Shown here piece after piece: positions 15,495 through 23,769 of a DNA stretch of 36,693 bases (position 1 is its first letter; each line of letters opens with the position of its first letter). The stretch is taken from positions 1 through 36,693 of the forward strand of contig JANQFF010000416.1 of assembly GCA_028277965.1 (NCBI GenBank), in the 5' to 3' direction. The translations under genes and the position numbers were made by a program. Below the pieces are notes generated by a model. That model saw only the letters and a program-made list of their open reading frames with translations. It ran no database searches and had not been told where the DNA came from. The DNA is from Pseudomonadales bacterium (GTDB lineage: Bacteria > Pseudomonadota > Gammaproteobacteria > Pseudomonadales > Azotimanducaceae).

Positions 15495-17099
15495 TCAATC
15501 AAACAGGTTAGCCAGGTTCTTTTTCATTGTGTCCGCCACATGCAGCGCAATGGCCTGAATAGTGCTTGTTGGGTTCACACCACCCGATGTGACAAAAACA
15601 CTGCCATCCACAATGAAAAGGTTTTTGACGTCATGCGACCGGCCCCATGAATTGACCACGGAAGTCTCCGGGTCATCCCCCATCCGCGCCGTCCCAAGGA
15701 GATGCCAGCCCGATTCGCGCAGCTGCCCGGAGCGCGTTATTTCAACCGCTCCCGCTGCTTCCATCACTTCTTCAGCGCGGTCGAGACCATGGTTCAGCAT
15801 GCGGATGCTGTTCTCGCTTAACGTGTAGGAGATCTTCGGTGCGGGTATGCCATCCGAATCCACGAGCTCCGGATCCAGGGTGACACAGTTGTGCTCTTCC
15901 GGGAGGTCTTCGCACAAAACCCCGATACCCGCCACATGATCGAACCGTTTGCGGAAAGCCTCGTGGTGCCCCCGACCCCAGGGAATCAGCCCTGCCCGGT
16001 AACCCGCCGCGGCGGTCGTCAGCGGACCGCTGCCACGGGTGATCTGCATGTTGTAACCACGCACGAAACCACGGGATTCGTCAGTCTCGTAGAACTCTTT
16101 ACTCAGGATGCAGCACCCCGCCGGACCTTTATGACTGTCGAGACGTTCCTCGAAAACCCCTTGTACAAAGCCAATGGGATGAAACATCAGGTTTTTCCCA
16201 ACAAGCCCGCTGGAGTTGGCCAGGCCATCCGGAAACTGTGAGGATTTGGAGTTCAGCAGTATCCGGGGTGTCCCAACACCGTTACTGGCAAGGATCACCA
16301 CCTCGGCTTTCTGAAACCTCTCCGTTCCTTCCTCGTCGTAGTAGATGACGCCATCCGCCATACCATCATCGTTGACGGTGATCTCACGAACGCGGTGACG
16401 GGTTCTGAGCTCCACGCCGGCCCGGATGGCTTCCGGCCAGTAGGTGATATCGGTGCTCGCTTTGGCTCCCTGGGCACACCCCGTCATACAGGGGCTCAGG
16501 TTCTTGCACTCATCGCGCCCTTCATAAGGACGCGACAGAATCGCGCTGTCAGAAGGCCACCAGTGCCAGCCCAGCTTGTCGTAACCGCGGGCAACTGTCT
16601 CCCCCACGAGCCCAAGCGGTATCGGCGGCAGCGGCGGTTGTTTCGGCGGGTACATGGGATCCCCGGCAAGTCCGGACACACCCATCATGCGGTCGTTCTG
16701 AACAAAATAGGGCTCAAGGTCGTCGTAGGAAATCGGCCAGTCGTCCGCAACCCCGTCCAGCGACTTCACCCGAAAGTCGGACGGATGCAGCCGCGGGAAA
16801 TGCGCCGCGTACATGATTGTGCCGCCACCCACACCGTTGAAGTTAACAACATCAACTGCAGAGTCTTCATTGTTGATGGGATAGTCCGTATCCCGACCAC
16901 GGGTGTTGGGATTAATGGCGTACGGGCCGTAAGACTGACTCTCCCAGTTGCTCTGGTTCGAGGGGTATTCAGACGGGTTCATCCAGTCACCCTGCTCGAA
17001 ACAGACAATCCGCATCCGTGTTTCAGCCAGGCTCCACGCAACCGCGGCACCCGACGCCCCCGCGCCAATAATCAGTACGTCAACTGGATCGTCTTCCAC
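15495..17099 (-). CDS. GMC-family FAD-dependent oxidoreductase, large subunit
   Basis: 534 residues from GTG 17099 with a GGGGGG ribosome binding site. The FAD-binding VLIIGAGASGAAVA is at 8-21, GVGGGTIMYAAHFPRL lies in the middle, and the C-terminal block WHLLGTARMGDDP...NLFIVDGSVF...GGVNPTSTIQA is that of the gluconate/sorbitol/choline dehydrogenase branch. There is no signal peptide. The substrate is presumably an alcohol or polyol group. As first gene of the minus-strand operon it is followed by its small subunit, which suggests electrons pass to a carrier rather than to oxygen. An acceptor is not evident, as neither subunit shows haem motifs. The gene diverges from the double CoA-transferase gene. 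Confidence 0.93.
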   Translation of the reverse strand: MEDDPVDVLIIGAGASGAAVAWSLAETRMRIVCFEQGDWMNPSEYPSNQSNWESQSYGPYAINPNTRGRDTDYPINNEDSAVDVVNFNGVGGGTIMYAAHFPRLHPSDFRVKSLDGVADDWPISYDDLEPYFVQNDRMMGVSGLAGDPMYPPKQPPLPPIPLGLVGETVARGYDKLGWHWWPSDSAILSRPYEGRDECKNLSPCMTGCAQGAKASTDITYWPEAIRAGVELRTRHRVREITVNDDGMADGVIYYDEEGTERFQKAEVVILASNGVGTPRILLNSKSSQFPDGLANSSGLVGKNLMFHPIGFVQGVFEERLDSHKGPAGCCILSKEFYETDESRGFVRGYNMQITRGSGPLTTAAAGYRAGLIPWGRGHHEAFRKRFDHVAGIGVLCEDLPEEHNCVTLDPELVDSDGIPAPKISYTLSENSIRMLNHGLDRAEEVMEAAGAVEITRSGQLRESGWHLLGTARMGDDPETSVVNSWGRSHDVKNLFIVDGSVFVTSGGVNPTSTIQAIALHVADTMKKNLANLFD

Positions 17100-17208
17100 A
17101 GCCCCCCCTTAACCGCTTCACCCTATGAAAGGTCCACGCCAGTTGCAAGCTGCCCGTCGGTCGACCTTGGGCTATGATCTGGCAAAGCTTGAGGCTGGGG
17201 AGATTCTC
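17100..17208. promoter_or_regulatory. divergent promoter region
   Basis: 109-bp gap between the GMC gene and the CoA-transferase gene, assuming GTG 17209 as start of the latter. It must carry the promoters of both transcripts. A -10-like TATGAT is present at 17173-17178, but no well-spaced -35 goes with it. GGGGAG at 17197-17202 is the ribosome binding site that fixes the start at 17209. Confidence 0.4.
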
Positions 17209-19632
17209 GTGCTGCTGCAACCTTACCGCGTATTGGACCTGACCCACACATATGGCGGTCTCTGCGGACAGATCCTGGGAGACCTCGGAGCTGAGGTCAT
17301 TCAGATTGAGCCACCGGGCGGTGCGCCCGGCAGGCAACTCGGACCATTTCTCAACGACACTGAAGATCCCGAAAGCTCCCTCTACTGGTGGAGCTACGCG
17401 CGCGGTAAAAAAAGTGTCGAACTCGACATCGACGCGGATCGAGACAAGTTCCTGGAACTCGTTGCAGCGTCCGACTTCCTGATCGAAGCCGAGCCCGTCG
17501 GAAGTCTCGAAACACGCGGGATTGGCTATGCCGATCTGGCCGCGATCAATCCAAGCCTCATCCACGTGTCCCTGACACCGTTTGGTGCAACCGGCCCCAA
17601 AGCAAACTGGGTTGCTTCCGACCTGACGCTGGTCGCAAGCGCGGGACCCATGGCCATGACCGGAGATGACGACCGGGCACCGGTTCGTGTATCGGTGCCG
17701 CAGGCCTGGAATCACTGCGCATCGGAAGCCGCTGCCGGAGCGATGATAGCTTTGCACGAGCGTAACCGGTCAGGTCTCGGCCAACAGGTTGTCATCAGCG
17801 CCCAACAAGCCCTGACACTCGCCACCCAGGGTTACATCCTCTCGACCAGCGTCAACGAATCCACCGCGCAGCGTATTGCCGGTGGGATACTCGCGGGTGG
17901 CATCCGTATCCAGCTGACTTATCCCGCAAAAGATGGGCATGTCTCAATTACACATATCTTCGGAGCGACTGTAGGGCCTGCAACCCGACGGCTGATGGAA
18001 TACGTCTACGACGAGGGTTTCTGTGATGAACCGACCCGCGACAAGGACTGGATCGAGTACGGCATGCTGCTCGCGACCGGAGAGGAACCCATAGAAGAGT
18101 TCGAGCGGGTCAAACAATGTGTGGCCGCGTGTACCGCGTCCAAAACCAAGGCTGAACTCCTGGAAGCTGCCATGGAAAGACGCCTGCTTCTGGCCCCGAT
18201 GACAACCATCGAAGATGTGGTATCGAGTCCCCAGTTTGCTGATCGGGGCTACTTCGTAAAACCTTCCGGGGACGGTGCGGCTGCTGAGGTGCCATTCCCC
18301 GGGCCGTTTGCGAAGTTCAGCCAGTCTCCCATGGAAATTCGCTCCCGTCCGCCAACGGTTGGTGAACATACAGAAGAGATTCTCTCCGCCGCGCTGTCGA
18401 AAGTCGAAACGGCAGGCGACGGGTCCACCACGGACGCCCCGTTGGCCGGTGTCAAAGTACTCGATTTCATGTGGGCGCTGGCGGGTCCCGGCGCCACCCG
18501 CATGCTTGCCGACTACGGCGCCACCGTGATCCGGGTTGAATCATCGGGCAAACTCGATGTCTGCCGTACGATTCGCCCATTCATCGACGGTGATGAGTTA
18601 CCGGAAAAGTCCGCTATCTTTCATTCGACCAACGCCGGGAAACGGATGCTGACGCTGAACCTCAATACCGATGAAGGTAAAGCCGTCGCCCTGGATCTCG
18701 TCCGCTGGGCAGACGTGGTGACCGAGTCCTTCTCGCCGCGCGGGATGAAAGGGTTTGGTCTCGACTATGAGAACCTGAAAGCGGTCAATCCACAGATCAT
18801 CATGCTGAGCACGTGTCTCATGGGGCAGACTGGACCACTCTCGATGTTTGCGGGATACGGCAACCTGGCTGCCGCTATCGCTGGGTTTTACGCCATTACC
18901 GGCTGGCCGGACCGGGAACCCGCAGGCCCTTTTGGGGCGTATACCGACTACATCGCGCCGCGATACAACGCGATCGCCGTGCTCGCCGCACTCGAGCACC
19001 GCCGCCAGACCGGTGAAGGCCAGCACATCGACCTCGCCCAGGCGGAATCCGCCATGCACTTTCTGACACCCGCCATCCTCGATTTCACCGCCAACGGACA
19101 CGTGCAGTCACGCCTGGGCAACCGGGACCTCAACTTCGCGCCGCACGGTGCTTACCCCGTTCGTGGCGAAGACAGACATATTGCCATCGCCTGTGAGACG
19201 GACGAACAGTGGCGGGCCCTGGCCGGTATCGTGGACGGCCTGGACCCAGAGACCATGGGAGATGTTAAAGAGCGGCTGGCTCAACAGGACGCGCTCGATG
19301 AGACCATTGCAGCGTTCACCGAGGACAAAGACGGGTATGACGTGGAAAAAACGCTACAGGCGGCTGGTGTGCCTGCCTCGTTCGTGCAAAACAGTGACGA
19401 GCTCACCGTGGACCCCCAATTGCAGCACCTCAACCACTTCGTTGAGCTTCCCCACCAGGAGGGTTATACCACCACCATCGAGGCGTCCCGGATCAATATG
19501 TCCCGGTCCTCTCCGGTTGTGGACAGCAGCGCACCCACATTCAACCGCGACATGATGTGGGTGTTAAACGATGTGCTGGGATATGACGACGACCGGGTGG
19601 GTGAACTACTCGTATCCGGCGCTCTGGAGTAA
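17209..19632 (+). CDS. double-length CaiB/BaiF family CoA-transferase
   Basis: 807 residues from GTG 17209, chosen for GGGGAG 6 bp upstream and because the family begins PYRVLDLT. ATG 17125 would add 28 unrelated residues. Two class III CoA-transferase modules lie in tandem (about 1-385 and 405-800), each starting with a Rossmann segment (VLDLTHTYGGLCGQILGDLG; VLDFMWALAGPGATRMLADY). The catalytic Asp position is filled only in the second module (AYTDYIAPRY, Asp580); the first has VPQAWNH (Gln165). Class III enzymes form interlocked dimers, so the fusion may be an internal pseudo-dimer with one active site. It moves CoA between carboxylic acids; the acid is unknown. A paralogue lies at 33311-35728. 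Confidence 0.92.
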   Translation: MLLQPYRVLDLTHTYGGLCGQILGDLGAEVIQIEPPGGAPGRQLGPFLNDTEDPESSLYWWSYARGKKSVELDIDADRDKFLELVAASDFLIEAEPVGSLETRGIGYADLAAINPSLIHVSLTPFGATGPKANWVASDLTLVASAGPMAMTGDDDRAPVRVSVPQAWNHCASEAAAGAMIALHERNRSGLGQQVVISAQQALTLATQGYILSTSVNESTAQRIAGGILAGGIRIQLTYPAKDGHVSITHIFGATVGPATRRLMEYVYDEGFCDEPTRDKDWIEYGMLLATGEEPIEEFERVKQCVAACTASKTKAELLEAAMERRLLLAPMTTIEDVVSSPQFADRGYFVKPSGDGAAAEVPFPGPFAKFSQSPMEIRSRPPTVGEHTEEILSAALSKVETAGDGSTTDAPLAGVKVLDFMWALAGPGATRMLADYGATVIRVESSGKLDVCRTIRPFIDGDELPEKSAIFHSTNAGKRMLTLNLNTDEGKAVALDLVRWADVVTESFSPRGMKGFGLDYENLKAVNPQIIMLSTCLMGQTGPLSMFAGYGNLAAAIAGFYAITGWPDREPAGPFGAYTDYIAPRYNAIAVLAALEHRRQTGEGQHIDLAQAESAMHFLTPAILDFTANGHVQSRLGNRDLNFAPHGAYPVRGEDRHIAIACETDEQWRALAGIVDGLDPETMGDVKERLAQQDALDETIAAFTEDKDGYDVEKTLQAAGVPASFVQNSDELTVDPQLQHLNHFVELPHQEGYTTTIEASRINMSRSSPVVDSSAPTFNRDMMWVLNDVLGYDDDRVGELLVSGALE

Positions 19633-19633
19633 G

Positions 19634-19746
19634 AATCGCGGGCTAAAGTAAGTCGCTTCGCGCCTTTGCGAGTTTTTCGCTTGCGAAAAACTCGGTAAGG
19701 AATAGGCCACAAAGGCCTATTCCGGCAGCGGCATTTAGCCGCGATT
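19634..19746. repeat. compound hairpin element with REP-like ends
   Basis: The ends AATCGCGGGCTAAA (19634-19647) and TTTAGCCGCGATT (19734-19746) are inverted REP-type arms. Between them lie two perfect stems: CGAGTTTTTCGC/GCGAAAAACTCG (19669-19694) and GGAATAGGCC/GGCCTATTCC (19699-19723). The element fills the convergent gap between the CoA-transferase and the small gene at 19753, and may end transcription in both directions. Confidence 0.8.
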
Positions 19747-19752
19747 TTTCTT

Positions 19753-20058
19753 TTAGTCGGAGGACGGCAGTCTTTTAGTCTCTTTACCCATCAGCATCTG
19801 ACCGTCGTAGCCGAACGAGCCTTCACCCGCTTTGACACAGAGGACCTCGAGCGATTCGTCTTCGTTTACGTAACGTTTGCCGATCAGGCATTCGTACATG
19901 TGCTCCGGATCCGCTGCTGCGTCAGCCGGTGCATCTTCGTCGACCGCCAGCATCGGGACACCACCGCAGGTGAGTGTCACGTCGACGGCTTTGACAACCA
20001 TCGCTTCTCCGTTGCACACAGCGCTTTTCAGGCGCAAACCTGGCTTCAAATCAGGCAT
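19753..20058 (-). CDS. small conserved-looking protein with paired cysteines
   Basis: 101 residues from ATG 20058 (MPDLKPGLRLKSAVCNGEAM); an upstream start at 20133 would add a segment that looks like non-coding leader. No signal peptide. Visible elements are LKSAVCNGEAMVVKA, VTLTCGGVPML, an acidic Ala/Asp stretch, IGKRYVNEDESLEVLCVKAGEGS and the ending KRLPSSD. Four Cys are spread along the chain; the first pair (AVCNGE, LTCGG) could bind metal or form a disulfide. I have a sense of similar small proteins beside CoA-dependent degradation genes in actinobacteria and proteobacteria, but cannot name a family. It diverges from the serine hydrolase. Confidence 0.7.
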   Translation of the reverse strand: MPDLKPGLRLKSAVCNGEAMVVKAVDVTLTCGGVPMLAVDEDAPADAAADPEHMYECLIGKRYVNEDESLEVLCVKAGEGSFGYDGQMLMGKETKRLPSSD

Positions 20059-20195
20059 CGTTTGAGTACTCCCCTCTAACTTCTTGTTCTGAATGCGTAT
20101 TGTCAGAAAAAAGACCGACAAAGAAAAGAGCACTATCTGGCGCTTCGTTCCCCGATGTCAGACAATCGAGACAAACACACCGAAGGGACAGGTCC

Positions 20196-21356
20196 ATGCT
20201 TCGACTCATTAGCCTGCTGATTACATGTTGTCTCACAATTTCCGCTGGTGCACGTCTACCCGAACCCACCCCGGAAGACCGCGCCAATCTGCCTGATAAT
20301 CCGGCAACCCTCTTCTGGAAGGGCGAACAGAAAATTGCGGGGTTCCGGAATATGGTGAACCTCACCCCGGCACGACTGATCGAAGCATCCGGCGAGGCAT
20401 CTGATCTACCCAGATCGACGCGGGATCTCAACGGCGTCACCCTTCCAAACTCGATGACGGTCGATGAGTACTTCGAGCAACAAAAAGTCGCAGGGCTGCT
20501 TGTCATAAAAGACGGAGAGATCGTTTACGAGCGTTATGGCCTCGGTAACGACGAGGACAGCCTCTGGGTTTCTTTCTCTGTCGCTAAATCGGTTGTCGCC
20601 ATGCTCTACGGCGCCGCGGTGAAAGACGGGTACATCAAAGACCTCGATGCGCCTGTCACCGACTACCTCCCGCACCTGAAGAACTCTTCCTACGACGAAT
20701 CGTCCATACGCAACATTCTCCAGATGTCGTCCGGCGTCGAATGGAACGAGGACTATGCCGATCCCAATTCCGACGTGGCGACGGCGTCATGGGAGACCAT
20801 CGAACTGTATGAGTTCCTGCGGAACAAACCGCGTGAGACCAAACCCGGGGACAAGTTCAACTACAACACGGCGGAAACGAACCTGGCGGGCACCCTGCTC
20901 CGCTCAGCAATTGGCAACAATCTTGCCACTTACCTCTCCGACAAGATCTGGAAGCCGGCAGGCATGGAAGCGGACGCCTACTGGCAGCTGACCGAGCCGG
21001 GCGGCGGTGAATTTGGAGGCTGCTGCATCAACGCAACGCTGCGCGACTATGGCCGCATTGGTCTTTTTGCGATGTCCGGCGGTGTTCTACCCGACGGGTC
21101 ATCACCCTTTACTCCCGGCTGGATGGACGAATCCACGGCACCGTCCAAAGCATTCGATGGTTACGGATACTTCTGGTGGCTCAACCCGGACGACACCTAT
21201 CAGGCGACCGGTATCTTCGGTCAGGGTATCTACATCAACAAAGCCAAGAATGTGGTGATCGCCATCCACAGTGCCCGGGAAGACGCCAGCAAGGGCGAAG
21301 ACTGGGAGCTGCAGGGAGCTCTGTATACGGCGTTAGCGAACGCCGTCAGCGATTAG
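20196..21356 (+). CDS. exported serine hydrolase, class C beta-lactamase-like (NylB/EstB type)
   Basis: 386 residues from ATG 20196, with a signal peptide MLRLISLLITCCLTISAGA. Catalytic SxxK is SVAK (Ser128, Lys131) in WVSFSVAKSV, and the Tyr motif is YNT (Tyr223) in FNYNTAETN. Late segments GYGYFWWLNPD and GIFGQGIYINKAKNVV resemble 6-aminohexanoate-dimer hydrolase and related esterases more than true antibiotic lactamases. It would act in the periplasm on an ester, amide or peptide. A start at 20100 would overlap the promoter of the divergent small gene and hide the signal peptide. The stop lies 2 bp before a REP pair. Confidence 0.9.
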   Translation: MLRLISLLITCCLTISAGARLPEPTPEDRANLPDNPATLFWKGEQKIAGFRNMVNLTPARLIEASGEASDLPRSTRDLNGVTLPNSMTVDEYFEQQKVAGLLVIKDGEIVYERYGLGNDEDSLWVSFSVAKSVVAMLYGAAVKDGYIKDLDAPVTDYLPHLKNSSYDESSIRNILQMSSGVEWNEDYADPNSDVATASWETIELYEFLRNKPRETKPGDKFNYNTAETNLAGTLLRSAIGNNLATYLSDKIWKPAGMEADAYWQLTEPGGGEFGGCCINATLRDYGRIGLFAMSGGVLPDGSSPFTPGWMDESTAPSKAFDGYGYFWWLNPDDTYQATGIFGQGIYINKAKNVVIAIHSAREDASKGEDWELQGALYTALANAVSD

Positions 21357-21358
21357 AC

Positions 21359-21442
21359 AATCGCGGCTAAAGTACGACGCATGCGCGTCGTTCTCCTACA
21401 GAGATAGGGAGACCTTTCTGTAGGAGCGGCTTCAGCCGCGAT
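21359..21442. repeat. REP pair (REPIN-like) between convergent genes
   Basis: Left unit AATCGCGGCTAAAG (21359-21372), inner inverted segments (ACGACGCATGCGCGTCGT; TCTCCTACAG and CTGTAGGAG), and right unit GGAGCGGCTTCAGCCGCGAT. It separates the serine hydrolase gene from the P450 gene. The P450 stop codon (21432-21434) and last two sense codons lie inside the right unit. Confidence 0.85.
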
Positions 21443-22751
21443 GGACTTTTACCGGTAGTTCCGTGATCCCACGGATGAAGCTCGAGTTGAGATAGCTCGC
21501 CTCGCCTACAACCTCAACGTGTTCGAAACGCTCGAGGATCTCTTCCCAGAGGATCCTGAGCTGCATCTCGGCCAGCCGGTTACCGAGACATCGGTGAATA
21601 CCGTAGCCAAACGACAGGTGTTCGCGCACGCGGGGCCGGTCGATGATCAGGCTGTCCGCATCCTGGAATTTGCTTTCGTCCCGGTTACCTGACAAATACC
21701 AGATGGCAACCTTGTCCCACTTGCTGATCTTCTGACCGCCAATTTCCGTATCTTCCATCGCCGTACGGCACATGTGCGCAACCGGCGACTGCCAGCGGAT
21801 GATCTCCGGCACCATGTTCGGGATGAGTTCCGGATTGGAACGCAGTTTGTCGTACTGGTCCGGAAACATGTTCAACGCCTGAACACCCGCGCTGATGGAA
21901 TTACGCGTGGTGTCGTTCCCACCGACAATCAACAGTAAAACGTTGCCGAGGAACTCGTTGGGCGGCATGTTACGAGTCGATTCACCCTGGGTGAGGAAAG
22001 ATATCAGATCCTCACCGGGATTCTTCAGGCGCTCCTGCCAGACATTGTTGAAGTACTCGAAACACTTCCAGATCTCGTTAAAACCGTCAGCAGGTGTTTC
22101 GAAATAGTCGGGGTCGCCAATCCGTTCCACGGTATCCGACCAGTGAATCAGGAGATGCCTGTCCTCCTGGGGGACGTCGAAAAGGGTCGCCAGCATCTGA
22201 CCCGTGAGTTCCACGGAGACTTCCCGCACCCAGTTGAACTCCTCACCCACTGGGAGATTGTCGAGGATGGTACTCGCGCGTTCCCGGATCAGCTCCCCAA
22301 GCACGGCAAGGCGCGTCGGCGTGAACATTGGCGCTACTACCTTACGCTGGTCATCGTGAACCGGCTGGTCCTGCATGATGAACATCGGCAGGTGAAACAT
22401 GGCGTCCGGGGGCTCTGCCATGGGCCGGCCACCGAGACGAATTCCGCCATTCATGATGTCCGATGAGAAAAGCTGCTGGTGCGTATCGACATATTTCACG
22501 TCGTCGAAAAGACACACCGACCAGTACGGCCCAAACTGACTGTCTTCCGTGAAATGCACCGGTGCTTCTGCACGGAGTCGCCTGAATACCTCCAGCTCCT
22601 TGTTCTGCTCGAACCAGTTACCGTTGCCCGGGTCGATTTTGTCCAGCGGCACATCCATCGGATTGGCGTCTTCCGGGATGCGCCAGCGACCGCGGATTTC
22701 GGCGTTGGAGGTATCGGTTTCGAAGAACGGCTGTGGTGGTTGGTCAGACAT
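21432..22751 (-). CDS. cytochrome P450, CYP153-like
   Basis: 439 residues from ATG 22751 (MSDQPPQPFF). Haem loop FGYGIHRCLGNRLAE with Cys388, I-helix LIVGGNDTTRN (275-284), and ExxR EIIR (316-319) are complete. The block HRCLGNRLAEMQLRILWEEIL, plus FSSDIMNGGI and IVGGNDTTRNS, is characteristic of the CYP153 family, soluble terminal hydroxylases of alkanes and fatty acids. Some related CYP families act on terpenes or sterol side chains, so the substrate is not fixed. No ferredoxin or ferredoxin reductase gene lies near, so electrons must come from elsewhere. The protein ends HRG followed by a stop, encoded by a REP unit. A single REP lies just upstream, between it and the dioxygenase gene. Confidence 0.93.
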   Translation of the reverse strand: MSDQPPQPFFETDTSNAEIRGRWRIPEDANPMDVPLDKIDPGNGNWFEQNKELEVFRRLRAEAPVHFTEDSQFGPYWSVCLFDDVKYVDTHQQLFSSDIMNGGIRLGGRPMAEPPDAMFHLPMFIMQDQPVHDDQRKVVAPMFTPTRLAVLGELIRERASTILDNLPVGEEFNWVREVSVELTGQMLATLFDVPQEDRHLLIHWSDTVERIGDPDYFETPADGFNEIWKCFEYFNNVWQERLKNPGEDLISFLTQGESTRNMPPNEFLGNVLLLIVGGNDTTRNSISAGVQALNMFPDQYDKLRSNPELIPNMVPEIIRWQSPVAHMCRTAMEDTEIGGQKISKWDKVAIWYLSGNRDESKFQDADSLIIDRPRVREHLSFGYGIHRCLGNRLAEMQLRILWEEILERFEHVEVVGEASYLNSSFIRGITELPVKVHRG

Positions 22752-22756
22752 GATCA

Positions 22757-22781
22757 ATCGCGGCTGAAGCCGCTCCTACAA
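22757..22781. repeat. single REP unit inside the oxygenase gene run
   Basis: ATCGCGGCTGAAGCCGCTCC followed by TACA, one unit of the local REP family. It lies in the 41-bp gap between the dioxygenase stop and the P450 start, directly before the P450 start codon. A hairpin so close to the start could reduce P450 translation relative to the upstream gene. Confidence 0.85.
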
Positions 22782-22792
22782 AGTGAACAAAG

Positions 22793-23767
22793 TTAAATCT
22801 GGAATGCTTCCGAAGCGGTGGTTGCCCCGAACATCCGGTCCGATGTTTCCGCGCGTAACGCTTCGAGTTCCGCGGCAAGTGCCTGGCGACCGTCCTCCGC
22901 CGCCGGATCGTCCGGATAGTAGGAGAGCTCGGACTCCTCTCCGGCCACACGCGTCCCGATCAGGACACGGGCTTTGGTGTAGTCGTAGGGACGCGCGCGG
23001 TGTAACAGCGCACGGTTATCCCATATGAGCGTATCCCCAACCTGCCAGTGGTGTGTGTACACCCGCGCCGGATCCGACACGACAAACTCGACCAGGGACT
23101 TCAGCAGATCACGGCTCTCCTCCCGGCTTAAACCCGGAATACCGAACGCGTGACGTCCCACAAAGAGGTTTTTCACGCCGGTTTCAGGATGGGTTTTCAC
23201 AAGCGGACGCAAATACGCTTCACCATGGTAGATCGTATCCGGCCGCATATCCGGGAAATCGCCGACGTCATTCGCCTGGGAGTATTGCGTGGAGTGGTAC
23301 GCGCTCAGAGGCTCAACGCGGGCTTTCGTTTCTTCATCAAGCGCTGCATATCCGGCCCGCATGTCCGCAAGCTCCGTCTCACCACCCTCATCGGGGACAG
23401 TCACGGCTGAGAGCATCGCGCACTTGGAACTTACCGGCCAATACGTCGAATCCGTGTGCCAGGCTTCGTTTCCGACATTCGTGCGCATGCGCTGCTTGTT
23501 CAGCGGAATGATCTCGCCATACGTGCCGTCTTCGTTTTTCTCCTGGTTGGCCATGGGCGCAGCCCCAAACTCCAACTTCCCGAACCGCTCCCCAAAATCG
23601 ATGTTTTCCTGATCCGTCAGGAACTGCCCTGGAAAAACGAGAAACCCGTATTCCAGAAAAGCGTCGTGAATGACTGCAAACTCATCGTCGGTCAATGTCG
23701 CGAGCTTGACTCCGGTAACAACCGCACCAAAGGTTTTGCCTGCAACAGGTTCGATGACGATGCCCAC
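22793..23767 (-). CDS. TauD/TfdA-family 2-oxoglutarate/Fe(II)-dependent dioxygenase
   Basis: 324 residues from GTG 23767, 2 bp after the stop of the copper-enzyme gene. The facial triad is WHTDSTY (His104, Asp106) and LLHRARPYD (His256); GGETELADMRAGY supplies the Thr, and RVLIGTRVAG an Arg for binding 2-oxoglutarate. Length and motif spacing match the TfdA/TauD group, which hydroxylate or cleave taurine, phenoxyacids, sulfate esters and similar acids. It is cytoplasmic. It shares a transcript direction with the PHM-like gene before it and the P450 after it. Confidence 0.94.
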   Translation of the reverse strand: MGIVIEPVAGKTFGAVVTGVKLATLTDDEFAVIHDAFLEYGFLVFPGQFLTDQENIDFGERFGKLEFGAAPMANQEKNEDGTYGEIIPLNKQRMRTNVGNEAWHTDSTYWPVSSKCAMLSAVTVPDEGGETELADMRAGYAALDEETKARVEPLSAYHSTQYSQANDVGDFPDMRPDTIYHGEAYLRPLVKTHPETGVKNLFVGRHAFGIPGLSREESRDLLKSLVEFVVSDPARVYTHHWQVGDTLIWDNRALLHRARPYDYTKARVLIGTRVAGEESELSYYPDDPAAEDGRQALAAELEALRAETSDRMFGATTASEAFQI

Positions 23768-23769
23768 TG

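Noticed and set aside
17143-17178. Possible sigma-70 promoter TTGCAA ... TATGAT before the first CoA-transferase
   Set aside because: The spacer is 24 bp, too long for a normal promoter; only the -10-like element is mentioned as a weak hint.
20100-20195. Upstream in-frame start for the serine hydrolase
   Set aside because: It would put a charged stretch of 32 residues before a clear signal peptide and overlap the divergent gene's 5' region.
20196-21356. Antibiotic-resistance beta-lactamase
   Set aside because: The SxxK and Tyr motifs are shared by many esterases and amidases; late segments resemble NylB-type hydrolases and there is no AmpR-like regulator.
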